DNA of 64,000 bases from Methylobacter sp. (GCA_030653175.1 JAURZV010000082.1:1-64000), one strand, 5' to 3'; positions 51,792 to 61,320 are shown, counted from the first letter of the stretch. Numbers and translations: made by a program. Notes: generated from the sequence alone by a model not told the origin.

Positions 51792-51918
51792 TTCAACTTT
51801 TACAATTCTGGCGAATTATTCGGGCGATTTGTTGCGTGAATGCAGTACGCTAACCGGCATACTGTCATTCGCGGGTATCCTGCTGCTGGTCTTGGCATAC
51901 GCCCGCCGCAAAGCGCGA

Positions 51919-53358
51919 ATGATAACAACCAGCTCCACCAGGCACACAACACCCGTTGCAGATTTATGGTTTCGAATAGTCCTGGTGTTTGCAATGGCTT
52001 TACCCATGCTGGTGTTATACGCCACCAGCACACTTGGGCTGCTCCTTAGTCAGGACTTACACTTTAAACCCGAATTGCTGGGTTATTTGATTATGAGTTC
52101 TTTTGGCCTGGCAGCGATTTTATCGCTCTGGGCGGGGGCATTTGTAGATCGCCTTGGTTCACGCTATTCCCTGATAATTCTTTTCTCTGCCATTGCATTG
52201 GCCTTTACGATGATGGTAACGGTGCAGAGTTTTTATGGCCTGGTCGCGGCGGTCGGCGTGTGCGGCATTGCCCAGGCGCTGGCAAATCCGGTCACCAATT
52301 TACTGATCGCGCAGCAAGTGCCGCCGGAGAAAAAAGCAATGGTGGTAGGGCTAAAGCAGGCGGGCGTTCAGCTTGCGGCTCTTTTCGCAGGTCTCGTATT
52401 GCCCGGTATTGCCGTTGCCTATGGCTGGCGATTCGCGCTGGCTATCATTATTCCCTTGTCATTTATATTCATCATAACAACGCCTTTTATTACCCCTAAA
52501 AGGATAACAAGAACGGGTAAAGGGTTCACGATATCAATGCCGAACGCGCTACTGTTTCGCTTGATGAGTATTCAATTTTGCGTGGGTATCTCACTTTCCG
52601 CTTTCGTCACATTTTTGCCTACTTTTGCCACACAGCAAGGTATGCCGCTGTCTCTGGCAGGCACGTTAATTGCCGTTTTCGGTGCGATGGGTATCATTTC
52701 GCGCATGGTATTGACGCCTATGGGGGCAAAACTTAAGGACGAATCGCTGCTATTACTCGCGCTCATTGCCATTGCAGCCGTTGCAATGGCGGTGACGATG
52801 CAAGCGAGTCCAGAGCAGTACTGGCCGTTATGGGTGGGTGCGGTGGGTGTGGGGCTTACAGCAGTAGGCACTAACGCGATAGCAATGAGCATGTTAATCA
52901 GAGACTCAGCATTTGGCGCGGTAACTTTTGCGTCTGGATTTGTCTCGGTGGCCTTCTTTGGTGGCTTTGCGCTTGGCCCGCCACTTTACGGCGTTTTGTC
53001 GGATTACTCCGGGGGCTTGCTGTTGAGCTGGAGTACCCTGATCGGCGTGCTCGTAGTCGGTTGTATCATGGCACTGGCATTAGCATCAGCCCGACGGCGC
53101 AGGTTGCAGCCTCGCGATGAAAACTTTCAGGAGCTCGCACAACTTAAATCAGATGTTTTGTTGCTTAAGGAGCGGTTAAGCGCATTAGAAAGCAATTATT
53201 GTGTCGTTTTGACCAGGTTGGCTGAACTATCAAACACGCACGAGTTTAGTAACGAAACAATGAGCGCAGAGAACAACGACTTTGCTCTTGAACAGATCGA
53301 AGGCCAATTGATTGATTTAAAAGCATTACGACAATCTGAACGGAACGCAAAGTCGTAG
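51919..53358 (+). CDS. MFS transporter with C-terminal coiled coil
   Basis: From the ATG at 51919 the product is 479 residues: about 12 membrane helices beginning FRIVLVFAMALPMLVLYA, the loop DRLGSRYSLIILF, and YGVLSDYSGGLLLSW in the last third. A hydrophilic coiled coil of about 70 residues follows (LKSDVLLLKERLSALESN). The frame is open upstream to 51736 with TTG starts near 51784 and an extra hydrophobic stretch, so the start is uncertain. It probably exports the product of the operon or imports its substrate. Confidence 0.8.
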   Translation: MITTSSTRHTTPVADLWFRIVLVFAMALPMLVLYATSTLGLLLSQDLHFKPELLGYLIMSSFGLAAILSLWAGAFVDRLGSRYSLIILFSAIALAFTMMVTVQSFYGLVAAVGVCGIAQALANPVTNLLIAQQVPPEKKAMVVGLKQAGVQLAALFAGLVLPGIAVAYGWRFALAIIIPLSFIFIITTPFITPKRITRTGKGFTISMPNALLFRLMSIQFCVGISLSAFVTFLPTFATQQGMPLSLAGTLIAVFGAMGIISRMVLTPMGAKLKDESLLLLALIAIAAVAMAVTMQASPEQYWPLWVGAVGVGLTAVGTNAIAMSMLIRDSAFGAVTFASGFVSVAFFGGFALGPPLYGVLSDYSGGLLLSWSTLIGVLVVGCIMALALASARRRRLQPRDENFQELAQLKSDVLLLKERLSALESNYCVVLTRLAELSNTHEFSNETMSAENNDFALEQIEGQLIDLKALRQSERNAKS

Positions 53359-53432
53359 GTCGGGTTAGCGATAGCGTAACCCGACATTTGCCGCTTCGAT
53401 GTGTCGGGTTACGCTACGCTAACCCGACCTAC
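53355..53432. repeat. GTAGGTCGGGTTAGCG palindrome
   Basis: GTAGGTCGGGTTAGCG and CGCTAACCCGACCTAC flank an inner GCGTAACCCGAC/GTCGGGTTACGC pair. It overlaps the MFS stop codon and may terminate the operon. A diverged ACCATGAAGGACATGAAG/CTTCATGGTCTTCATGGT pair follows at 53470-53590; the gap to 53648 has no gene. Confidence 0.65.
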
Positions 53433-53647
53433 ATACTGACGCAGTACAACGTTTATAACTTGTTTTTATTACCATGAAGGACATGAAGATAATGAAGGGA
53501 AGGGTTAAAAAGCTTTGTTTTATGAATCGTCACAATATCACGCATGAAGTCAATACAGTCATATCTTCAAGTCCTTCATGGTCTTCATGGTAAAAATAAG
53601 TGACATTTTCTGGAATCAGCACCCCTGTGTTCTCTGTGCCTCTGTGG

Positions 53648-54436
53648 TTAATTTTTTTTCAAAGCGTTTACAACTTCATCAACGAATAAGTCAGGCGCGG
53701 TTCTTATCGCGCCGTGTTGCTGCCCTTGGAGTATTGCAATCCGGCTATTGGGCAAGGTCTGGTTGAGCGTCTTTGCGATGGTGTGGCGGCGCGGATGGCT
53801 TTCGCTACCCAGCAGGAGCAAAGTAGGAGTCAGCACGGCGCGAAACCGCAGGGGATCGAAGACATAGCGGTCGATACTTTGCAACTCGCGATGGATCGTG
53901 TGAGCCGCGGCCACCCGCCTCTGCCAGTTCGGTCCGGCTTGCATGGCGGCAATCTCACGAGGCGGTGTTTTGACGATGTTGCAAAGAAAGAGTAGCAAGG
54001 CCTCTTCCCTGTTTCCTGTATCCAGCAAAGCTTCCATGTGCGCGTCTAACTCCGCAGACCAGCCACTGCCGACCAATGAGAGGGGCGGTTCGTAGAGGGT
54101 GAGCCGGCCAATGTTTGGAGTCAGGAGTGCGGCTTCCAGGGCGCAAAGCCCTCCAAAGGAATGCCCTATGACATGCACAGAGCCACCGATGGCATCAATG
54201 ACTGCGACGATATCTTCACACTCGCGTTCGAATGTGTAGTCTTCTGCGGCATCGCCGCTGTCGCCACGCCCCCGTCGGTCGATGACCCACACGCTAAAGT
54301 GACGCTCAAGTGCTGCCAACACCGGCGCCCATGTGAGGTGGTCCCCGGTAGTGCCATGCACAAGTAACAGTGGCGTTCCTGCGCCGCTATGTCGGCACGC
54401 GATAGGTGTGCCATCCTTTGAGGATATTAATTCCAT
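53648..54436 (-). CDS. Alpha/beta hydrolase
   Basis: 262 residues: LLLVHGTTGDHLTW (oxyanion region), VIDRRGRGDSGDA, the nucleophile elbow VIGHSFGGLCALEAAL (Ser in GHSFGG), and a C-terminal His in ILQGQQHGAI. Soluble, with no signal. It lies against the direction of the surrounding genes, between the MFS and porin genes. The substrate is unknown; an ester or thioester of the cluster's product is possible. Confidence 0.9.
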   Translation of the reverse strand: MELISSKDGTPIACRHSGAGTPLLLVHGTTGDHLTWAPVLAALERHFSVWVIDRRGRGDSGDAAEDYTFERECEDIVAVIDAIGGSVHVIGHSFGGLCALEAALLTPNIGRLTLYEPPLSLVGSGWSAELDAHMEALLDTGNREEALLLFLCNIVKTPPREIAAMQAGPNWQRRVAAAHTIHRELQSIDRYVFDPLRFRAVLTPTLLLLGSESHPRRHTIAKTLNQTLPNSRIAILQGQQHGAIRTAPDLFVDEVVNALKKN

Positions 54437-54574
54437 GATATTTATGTTCCTGAACTTTTAAGTCTAAGCCGAGAAATTCGGCGCAACTTTTCAATATTCC
54501 ATAGTAACTACTCACCCTGGCTGACGCTCACTTCTACACGTCACAAAACATGCTGTTTAAAATCGTAAGTAAAT

Positions 54575-54655
54575 TTCAAAGCTGGCTTTGAACTCATTAT
54601 CCACATTTTCTGGAGTCCAAAGCTTGCTTTGGTCGCTTCAAAGTTGGCTTTGCGA
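54575..54655. repeat. CAAAGC(TT)GGCTTTG-type repeats upstream of the porin gene
   Basis: TTTCAAAGCTGGCTTTGAA, GTCCAAAGCTTGCTTTGG and TTCAAAGTTGGCTTTGCG occur in a row. A related pair lies at 57703-57754. They occupy part of the 280-base gap before the porin gene; no gene is seen in the rest. Confidence 0.5.
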
Positions 54656-54720
54656 TTAAAAAAGGCACGAGCAGTTACATTCCATAAAGATAAAATTTTC
54701 ATTTTCATTTTGAGGCACAA

Positions 54721-56247
54721 GTGGGAAAAATCAAAAATAATATTTATAAAAGCTCTTCAACCCGCAGTTCCAGTCGCTTATTACCGCTGTTTGTTATAGC
54801 GGCAATATTTCATGCCGGCAGCGAATTGAGAGCTGAAGAAGCCAAACCTTGGGGACAGATTAACGACTATCTGCGTGTTACCGGCGAATTTCAAGGCAGC
54901 TACGAGGCGTGGAATTTTTTTCAGCCCAGTTCAGTAAACAGTAACAACGAATACGATTTATGGTCACTGCGTGCCCGTCTGGGCTTACAACTGACTACTT
55001 CCTTTGTTGATGCCTACGCACAGGCTCAATACAATGGACTTTACGGTCTTCCCGATAATGCTGTAGCGGCTCCTCCGGTCGGTGCATTGGGGCTGGGCGG
55101 GGCTTATTATTCGGCGAATCAATCCACTGACCCCAGTAATGTATTTTTGAAACAGGCTTTTCTGAACTTCAAGGGCAACGCATTAGGACTGCCCGGAACG
55201 CAGTTAAAAGTCGGCCGATTTGAATATATGGATGGCCTGGAATACAAATCAGGCGATGTCAAGTTTGACGGCCTCAAATCGAAACGTGTCGCACAACGTC
55301 TGGTAGGGTCAAACGTCGTCCATGTAGGTCGAAGTTTCGACGGCTTTTCCACGGTCTATGATCAACCGGATTTCAATATCACCGCCAGCGGTCTTCGTCC
55401 GACTCAGGGGGGCTTTACGGTTCAAGGGCAGGATGAGATCAGCAAAATCGACCTGTTTTATACTGCACTGACCAGCAAGAGGAATGCGTTGTTGCCGGGG
55501 ACTGAAGGCAGGCTTTTCTACCTGTATTACAATGATGACCGTAACACCCAAGTGGTAGACAACCGCCCTGTTATTAACAGACCCAACCTTGACAAGCAGG
55601 ATTTAAATCTCCATACCGTCGGCACGCACTTGCTAACACTTCAATCATTGGGTTCCGGCAGTATTGATGGTTTATTGTGGGGCGCTTATCAGTTTGGCGA
55701 TTGGACTAATCTGGATCAGCAAGCGTGGGCTGTAGATGCCGAAGTCGGCTATCAATGGACTAAACTGCCTCTCAAGCCGTGGCTGCGCGCCATTTATTAT
55801 CTAAGTTCGGGCGACGATAATTCAACAGACGGTAAACACAAAACCTTCTTTACCGCACTTCCCTCCCCACGCACTTATGCCAAGTTTCCCTATTACAATA
55901 TGATGAATCTGCAAGACGCGTTCGTACAAATGATTGTGTCTCCCACCGATAAGATCAAAGTTGCAATCGACTTCCATCATCTGGGGCTGGCCAATTCGAG
56001 TGATTTATTCTATAGCGGACCGGGAGCTACCTCGCGCTCAGGTTCGTTCGGCTATTCCGGGCGACCTTCCGGCGGCAATACGGACATTGGGCAATTGGTG
56101 GATATAAACTTTACCCACAACCTTACCAAGGAATTTTCATGGACCCTTTATTACGGTCACGCCTTTGGCGGTAATGTCATTCAAAATGTCTACCCAAGAC
56201 AAAAACATGCTGATACCGCTCATGTAGATTTTAATCTGGTTTTCTAA
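54721..56247 (+). CDS. Alginate-export-type outer-membrane porin
   Basis: 508 residues. The GTG start follows GAGGCAC; the signal region ends near LRAEEA. The mature part is beta-barrel-like with family segments ITFSR-type strands: LRVTGEFQGSYEAWNFF, YDLWSLRARLGLQL, LKVGRFEYMDGLEYKSGD, FDGLKSKRVAQRLVGSN, and the C-terminal aromatic HVDFNLVF. The family includes AlgE-like exporters and other outer-membrane channels. Lying next to a GH88-like gene, it may pass an oligosaccharide or the cluster's small molecule. Confidence 0.85.
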   Translation: MGKIKNNIYKSSSTRSSSRLLPLFVIAAIFHAGSELRAEEAKPWGQINDYLRVTGEFQGSYEAWNFFQPSSVNSNNEYDLWSLRARLGLQLTTSFVDAYAQAQYNGLYGLPDNAVAAPPVGALGLGGAYYSANQSTDPSNVFLKQAFLNFKGNALGLPGTQLKVGRFEYMDGLEYKSGDVKFDGLKSKRVAQRLVGSNVVHVGRSFDGFSTVYDQPDFNITASGLRPTQGGFTVQGQDEISKIDLFYTALTSKRNALLPGTEGRLFYLYYNDDRNTQVVDNRPVINRPNLDKQDLNLHTVGTHLLTLQSLGSGSIDGLLWGAYQFGDWTNLDQQAWAVDAEVGYQWTKLPLKPWLRAIYYLSSGDDNSTDGKHKTFFTALPSPRTYAKFPYYNMMNLQDAFVQMIVSPTDKIKVAIDFHHLGLANSSDLFYSGPGATSRSGSFGYSGRPSGGNTDIGQLVDINFTHNLTKEFSWTLYYGHAFGGNVIQNVYPRQKHADTAHVDFNLVF

Positions 56248-56260
56248 AGAGACTCTTGTT

Positions 56261-57391
56261 ATGCGCATAATGGAAAAAACACCCGGCAACACGACTGATG
56301 AAAAGCTATTGAGCCATGAAGAAATGCTGCGCGCACTTGAATTGATGATTCGTCGTATGGATGCCATTGATGCCAATTGCACGAACGGCTTTCCTCTTTA
56401 TTCGCCAGGAAGTACTGATCAATGGGTTGTCTCCCCGGGAGGTTCCTGGGTCGGCGGATTCTGGGCCGGGTGCTGGTGGTTGCGGGCAAAGGTGACGGAA
56501 TCAAGGTCGGATCGACACAAAGCGTCGGATATTTGTCAACGCTTGGGCAATAAAATCAGTGCCGATTCTATTAACCGAAGCATGATATTTTGGTACGGCG
56601 CAGCTCTTGGTGATATCTGGTTTAGCGATGAACATGCACGGAAACTTGTCAAAGAAGCCGTTGCCGCACTTGCAGCATCCTATGACCCGGAGATACGGTG
56701 CATTCCCGTTGGTACAGACATGGGGGGTGGAAAAGATGGGAATCGACGCATCACGATAGATACTTTTGCTCCCCTCATCCAACTCTTTAGCCGCAGTGAA
56801 TGTAGCCAACATGAATACATCTCGCGATGGCACGCGGATACTCTATTGGCTGCATGTCGTACCGATAAGAACGCGTTTCATACAGCTGCGTGCTATGAGC
56901 AAGGGAACTTCAGACCAACCGATCAAGCCGGTGAGTGGTCTCGCGGCCAAGCCTGGGCCCTGTTGGGACTGAGCCGGGCGGCAGCGCAATGGGGTGAACC
57001 CTACCTGAGTTATGCCCGATCTGCTTGTGAATACTGGCGATATTCACGTCCGGAGCCGATGCCTTCAAATCGACTGGGTCATCCATCAGGTCTTTGTGAT
57101 CCATCATCCTCTGTGGTTGCGTCTCTTGCTATGCTCTCCCTGGCAGACCTAATAGCTGATGGGGAACAATGGCGAACTTATGCCCATCAACAGATTACCG
57201 CGATCATTCGAAGCCAATACTTCACAGGGTTTCAGGAAAATGGTGGCAGAGTTGCCAAGGGTATATTTTGGGGTTGCTGTTACAAAACCAATCAAGGCAA
57301 GGATGAACTGGTCGAGTCGGCTTGGGGCAGTTTTTTTCTGATGTCGGCGCTCTCCATTCTTGTTGACGCTATAAAGCCAGGCGACTGCTAA
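56261..57391 (+). CDS. Glycoside hydrolase family 88/105-like protein
   Basis: 376 residues forming an alpha/alpha toroid pattern: GSWVGGFWAGCWWLRAKV, the acidic TIDTFAPLIQLFSR, and EWSRGQAWALLGLSRAA, which resemble unsaturated glucuronyl hydrolases. No signal peptide is apparent, so it is likely cytoplasmic. It begins 13 bases after the porin stop, suggesting an operon. Typical substrates are unsaturated uronic-acid oligosaccharides; whether that holds here is unknown. Confidence 0.8.
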   Translation: MRIMEKTPGNTTDEKLLSHEEMLRALELMIRRMDAIDANCTNGFPLYSPGSTDQWVVSPGGSWVGGFWAGCWWLRAKVTESRSDRHKASDICQRLGNKISADSINRSMIFWYGAALGDIWFSDEHARKLVKEAVAALAASYDPEIRCIPVGTDMGGGKDGNRRITIDTFAPLIQLFSRSECSQHEYISRWHADTLLAACRTDKNAFHTAACYEQGNFRPTDQAGEWSRGQAWALLGLSRAAAQWGEPYLSYARSACEYWRYSRPEPMPSNRLGHPSGLCDPSSSVVASLAMLSLADLIADGEQWRTYAHQQITAIIRSQYFTGFQENGGRVAKGIFWGCCYKTNQGKDELVESAWGSFFLMSALSILVDAIKPGDC

Positions 57392-57869
57392 AGACATTTA
57401 TTGTATTGTGCTAAAATTGGCATTTTGCGTGACAGAAATTCCGTTGCTGGTTTTTCGCGATAGCAAACTGCCACGCAAATAACAAACATCATGCCATCAA
57501 AAAATCAGGCCCCAAAAAACCGATTGGAAGGTCAAAACGAGGGCGGGTCTGTACGCTCCGTTTATGGCGGATTGCTAGCGCGAATAAGCCCTACAGCTCT
57601 AAATATTTTTACAGCAATAGTAGAAGATTTATATTTTACTCTGAGCCCGATTATTCACAAATAGAGCGTGTGCATATTCAATCAATAAAGGTGTCAAGAA
57701 TGTTCAAAGCAAGCTTTGAACTCCGGCGTTAAAGGAGTCCAAAGCTTGCTTTGGATGCATAAAGTTTGTTTTGCCTCGTTCCCGCATAGCGCGTGGGAAC
57801 GAGGCAACACGGAGTTTCCGTCTTGCTTTTTCTTCGTGCCCTTCGTGATAAATAAGCCTGACGCAGTAT
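57392..57869. repeat. Intergenic region with several palindromes
   Basis: Contains TTCAAAGCAAGCTTTGAA and TCCAAAGCTTGCTTTGGA (57703-57754) and CCTCGTTCCCGCATAGCGCG then TGGGAACGAGG (57774-57804). These are dispersed repeats found elsewhere in the window. No gene is supported. It separates the convergent GH88-like and TonB-receptor genes. Confidence 0.5.
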
Positions 57870-59921
57870 TTAGAAACTCGCCGACAGGCCGATTTGCCCC
57901 CAACGGCCCGGCATCGGATAGCCGGGGATGTATTGATAATCGCGATCCAACAGGTTTTCTACCGCTAAAAATGCCTCACCCTTTTTACCCAATAACGGGA
58001 TTGGATAAGACACTCGCGCATTGACCACGGTGAACGACTTGATCTTATCCGTATTCACTGCACCGGCAACGCGCCCGCGATTCAACGCAAAAATATCCGA
58101 TTGATATTGCGCATCGAAAGCAAGGCGAACCTTTGCTATCTGCCCATTCAAACCGGCCGTCACCGAGCGTTTAGGTGCGTAGGGCAAGTTGTCGAGACTC
58201 GGATCAAGCAAGGTCAGTCCGCCGAAAATGCTCCAGTTTTCAATGATCTCCTGCTTGATCGCTATTTCAGCGCCACGGATATGATAAGTGCCGAGATTGG
58301 TAAATTGCGGTGTCGGCACGGCGGGAGGAAATCCGAACAAATAGCGGTTCCTCACCTTATCATTGAACAAACTCACATCGATCTGGGTGGAAGCTGTCGG
58401 CGAAACCTTGGCGCCCACTTCAATATGATCCAGCTCCTCAGGCGAAAGCTTCTTCCAGGTATCGGCAAGCGGTGGAATGAATGCCGCCAGGGTAGCAACT
58501 TCCAGTCCCGGATAGTTGATGCCGCGCGATACGTTGGCAAACAGGGTGATCTTTTCGGAAACCAGCGAAAGACCGGCGTGGGGGGCGGGTTCCGAACTGT
58601 ATTGGCTGTGATCGTAAACGCGCACACCGGCTGACGGCACCAGCGCCCAGTCCTTGTTGAGTTCAATGTTTTGGCTGACGGCGATATACGGCGAGGTGAC
58701 GCGGAATGTCGGCGTATCGTATCGGCCCTGAAAAGCGGCCAAACCTACCCGATCCCGCACATCGCCCGTGGTCCAGTCGCTGTCCAAGCCGACTACAACA
58801 TCCCCGCCCTTCCAGGGAGAGAACTCTTCTTTCCAGCGCAGGCCGCTGGTTTGAAAGTTAGTGAGCGTATCGGTATTTCTAAGATCCCAAGGGGGGCTGT
58901 TAGGATGGTTATACCAATTGCCTTCCCCGGTGTTGATATAAAGACGCAAATCCCCGGTCCAATCGCCGTGCTGATGGGACAGGTTGGCCGAAACCATACC
59001 TGCTTCCGTCGTGAATTTAGGCGTTCTGGCCGGAGCCGCCACCCGATTGTCGCCAGGGTCGTTTGCGCTGTTATTGGTATAAAGGAATTGGGTTCCGACC
59101 GACCAGTTATCGTTTACCTGCCAACCGACATGCCCCATCACATTTTTCAATTCGCCATCGGCGTTGGGACGGTGCCCATTCGACCTTGAGTAACCCTGGG
59201 CAAGCGAGAAATCAAGATCTCCCTTTTTACCCTCAATATCGGCCTGCTCAATAAACGTATCGAAATACCCGCCCGAGATGCGGCCGCTGCCATGAATGCC
59301 ATCCTCGGTAGCGCGTTTGGTAGCCAAATTGATGGACGCAAAATTGTTGCCGTTGATCTGCGGCTGCGGGCTTTTGTAAATAGTGATCGACTGCATGCCG
59401 TTGACAGGCAGCAAATCCAGCAACGGATGCCCCCAAACGCCGGTATAGACCGGTATGCCGTCAACATAGGTCTTGATCTCGCTGCCGGGACGACTGGCGC
59501 CCATGCCCCGGATAAAAACGCCGCCGCCTTGATTTCCGCCAAAGGAGCCAACCGGATTAAAGCGGGTAATCTGGACGCCGGGCGTGCGGCGCAATGCCGA
59601 AGCAAGATCGACCGCGTTTTGGTCGCGCAACTGATTTTCTGTCACCACCGATGAAACACTCGAGTAGGCATCAAGGTGGGTTTCTTCAATGACCGGGCTG
59701 GCCGTCACCTCTATCGTTTTAAGTTCGATGGGTTTTTCGGCTCCTTTATCAGGGTCACGTTGGGCTTTTTTATCCGTTGCCTTTTTTGCAGCTTCAACGG
59801 CAGTAGTTGGCTGCTCTTGCGCCATTACTGCGGCACTGGAATTAAACAGTAATAAGGCAATAAAAAGGGGGCTGCTTAACTGTAAAAGCGTAACAGGCCG
59901 ATTGGAGCGTAAGATTTTCAT
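57870..59921 (-). CDS. TonB-dependent outer-membrane receptor
   Basis: 683 residues from the ATG at 59921. The signal ends near VMAQE. A plug domain (ELKTIEVTASPV, then VDLASALRRTPGVQ and GGGVFIRGMGASRPGSEIKTYVDGIPVY) and a 22-strand-type barrel ending GQIGLSASF follow. Such receptors import metal chelates or other scarce nutrients using TonB energy. It is divergent from a PchR-like AraC gene with GTGATATG sites between them, an arrangement common for siderophore receptors. Confidence 0.92.
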   Translation of the reverse strand: MKILRSNRPVTLLQLSSPLFIALLLFNSSAAVMAQEQPTTAVEAAKKATDKKAQRDPDKGAEKPIELKTIEVTASPVIEETHLDAYSSVSSVVTENQLRDQNAVDLASALRRTPGVQITRFNPVGSFGGNQGGGVFIRGMGASRPGSEIKTYVDGIPVYTGVWGHPLLDLLPVNGMQSITIYKSPQPQINGNNFASINLATKRATEDGIHGSGRISGGYFDTFIEQADIEGKKGDLDFSLAQGYSRSNGHRPNADGELKNVMGHVGWQVNDNWSVGTQFLYTNNSANDPGDNRVAAPARTPKFTTEAGMVSANLSHQHGDWTGDLRLYINTGEGNWYNHPNSPPWDLRNTDTLTNFQTSGLRWKEEFSPWKGGDVVVGLDSDWTTGDVRDRVGLAAFQGRYDTPTFRVTSPYIAVSQNIELNKDWALVPSAGVRVYDHSQYSSEPAPHAGLSLVSEKITLFANVSRGINYPGLEVATLAAFIPPLADTWKKLSPEELDHIEVGAKVSPTASTQIDVSLFNDKVRNRYLFGFPPAVPTPQFTNLGTYHIRGAEIAIKQEIIENWSIFGGLTLLDPSLDNLPYAPKRSVTAGLNGQIAKVRLAFDAQYQSDIFALNRGRVAGAVNTDKIKSFTVVNARVSYPIPLLGKKGEAFLAVENLLDRDYQYIPGYPMPGRWGQIGLSASF

Positions 59922-60103
59922 GATAATTCCAACGTAGTAAGGAAACACACCTCAGTATTGGCTGAGAATTTTTTTATTCGACCGCCATATCAATGATTAG
60001 ATCTGCCGTGAACATGGTCGAAGATACTACTCAATAACCGCAGCGATTTCCTCGCGCATTCATATGGCAAAAGGATTATTTCTTATGCCATAAGTAGGAT
60101 TGC

Positions 60104-60141
60104 GTGATATGCCCTATTTTTTTATTTTAGTGTGTGATATG
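60104..60141. promoter_or_regulatory. Two GTGATATG direct repeats between receptor and regulator
   Basis: GTGATATG at 60104-60111 and 60134-60141, 30 bases apart (about three helical turns), each followed by CC. Three more copies lie upstream of the operon at 44943. CTTATGCCATAAG at 60082-60094 is a related palindrome. Direct repeats on one DNA face fit an AraC-family binding site. Confidence 0.55.
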
Positions 60142-60272
60142 CCGCACTTTTGCGCCGGAGCGTCTTTCATCGGCGCCAGAAAAATCATTAACGCTATGAA
60201 AATAATGAGGTAACGAGTCAAGGCGTGATTTGTGCTTAATAAACCAGATAGTTTTATAGTAGGCGGGTAGTA

Positions 60273-61232
60273 ATGGAAACAAAACAAACAACAGCGAGAC
60301 GATGGAGTATAAGCAGCGACGAGCTGCAATTGCACCGGCAGAAAGATTGCCTGCACCAGTCCCTGCCGGAAGATTTGGGTGTGGGGCGCTCAGCCATATT
60401 TCAGCTTGATCAGGATTTGAGCTACATAGAAACCCGCTACACGCCGTCGAAAGACTTGGCCGTTTTGAGTCGAATGGACTATCAGGAGCCACTCCTAATG
60501 GTCACGCTCGGCTTAAAAGGACAATCCCGTTTTTCCGGCAATAGCGGTGATGAACTTATTTTTCGCGAAGGCTACACGGCTATAACAACGATCCGATCCA
60601 GTATAGGCGAGCGCCAATACCAAGCCCATAAACCCACAATGCAACTCCGTTTCGCACTGAATAAAAATTGGCTGGACAGATATTTTGGTGAAAACAAGGC
60701 GGCACAGTTATTCAACAAAAACGGCATACAACTATTAAATTATCAGCCCATTTCTCCTCAGGCCATGTGCATTGCGCAACAGTTATTGAATTACAACGCA
60801 GCAGGAGAAACAAGCCGGATATTCATGCATGGGCAAGCCATGTCGCTGCTGGCTTTTGAATTGACCCCTCTTTCTGAAGACAAGCGTCGCAATTTGACGA
60901 GATTGGATCAAAAAGATGTCGCCATCGCGAAATCGGCGCGGGATATTCTGTTACGCGAATTTAGAAACCCTCCTTCAGTTGAAGATCTGTCAAAACGGGT
61001 GGGAACCAATCAATTCAAATTAAAGCAATTATTCCACCATTTTTTTAATAATACGCCTTATGGTTTGTTGCTGGAAATCAGGATGAATAATGCTTATCAG
61101 TTGCTGGAATCGAGACGGTGTCAGGTGAGTGTTGCCGCAGACCTGGTTGGCTACAGTCATGCAAGCAATTTCAGCGCTGCATTTATAAAGCATTTTGGCA
61201 TTTCACCCAAGGCTGTTTCCAAAAAACACTGA
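60273..61232 (+). CDS. AraC-family regulator, PchR-like
   Basis: 319 residues. The N-terminal ligand-binding part (about 1-215) matches PchR/YbtA-type siderophore regulators in layout (LLMVTLGLKGQSRFSG). The C-terminal AraC domain has two helix-turn-helix motifs: PSVEDLSKRVGTNQFKLKQLFHHFF and VSVAADLVGYSHASNFSAAFIKHFG, ending ISPKAVSKKH. Regulators of this group bind the metallophore and activate the receptor and biosynthesis genes. Divergent from the TonB receptor. Confidence 0.9.
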   Translation: METKQTTARRWSISSDELQLHRQKDCLHQSLPEDLGVGRSAIFQLDQDLSYIETRYTPSKDLAVLSRMDYQEPLLMVTLGLKGQSRFSGNSGDELIFREGYTAITTIRSSIGERQYQAHKPTMQLRFALNKNWLDRYFGENKAAQLFNKNGIQLLNYQPISPQAMCIAQQLLNYNAAGETSRIFMHGQAMSLLAFELTPLSEDKRRNLTRLDQKDVAIAKSARDILLREFRNPPSVEDLSKRVGTNQFKLKQLFHHFFNNTPYGLLLEIRMNNAYQLLESRRCQVSVAADLVGYSHASNFSAAFIKHFGISPKAVSKKH

Positions 61233-61320
61233 ACTAACTTGAAACTTTAATATTTTTATTCAACACGAAAGTCACGAGCGACCGCACAAATACAGGAGTT
61301 AGTCGAGTAATGTCAGCGTT

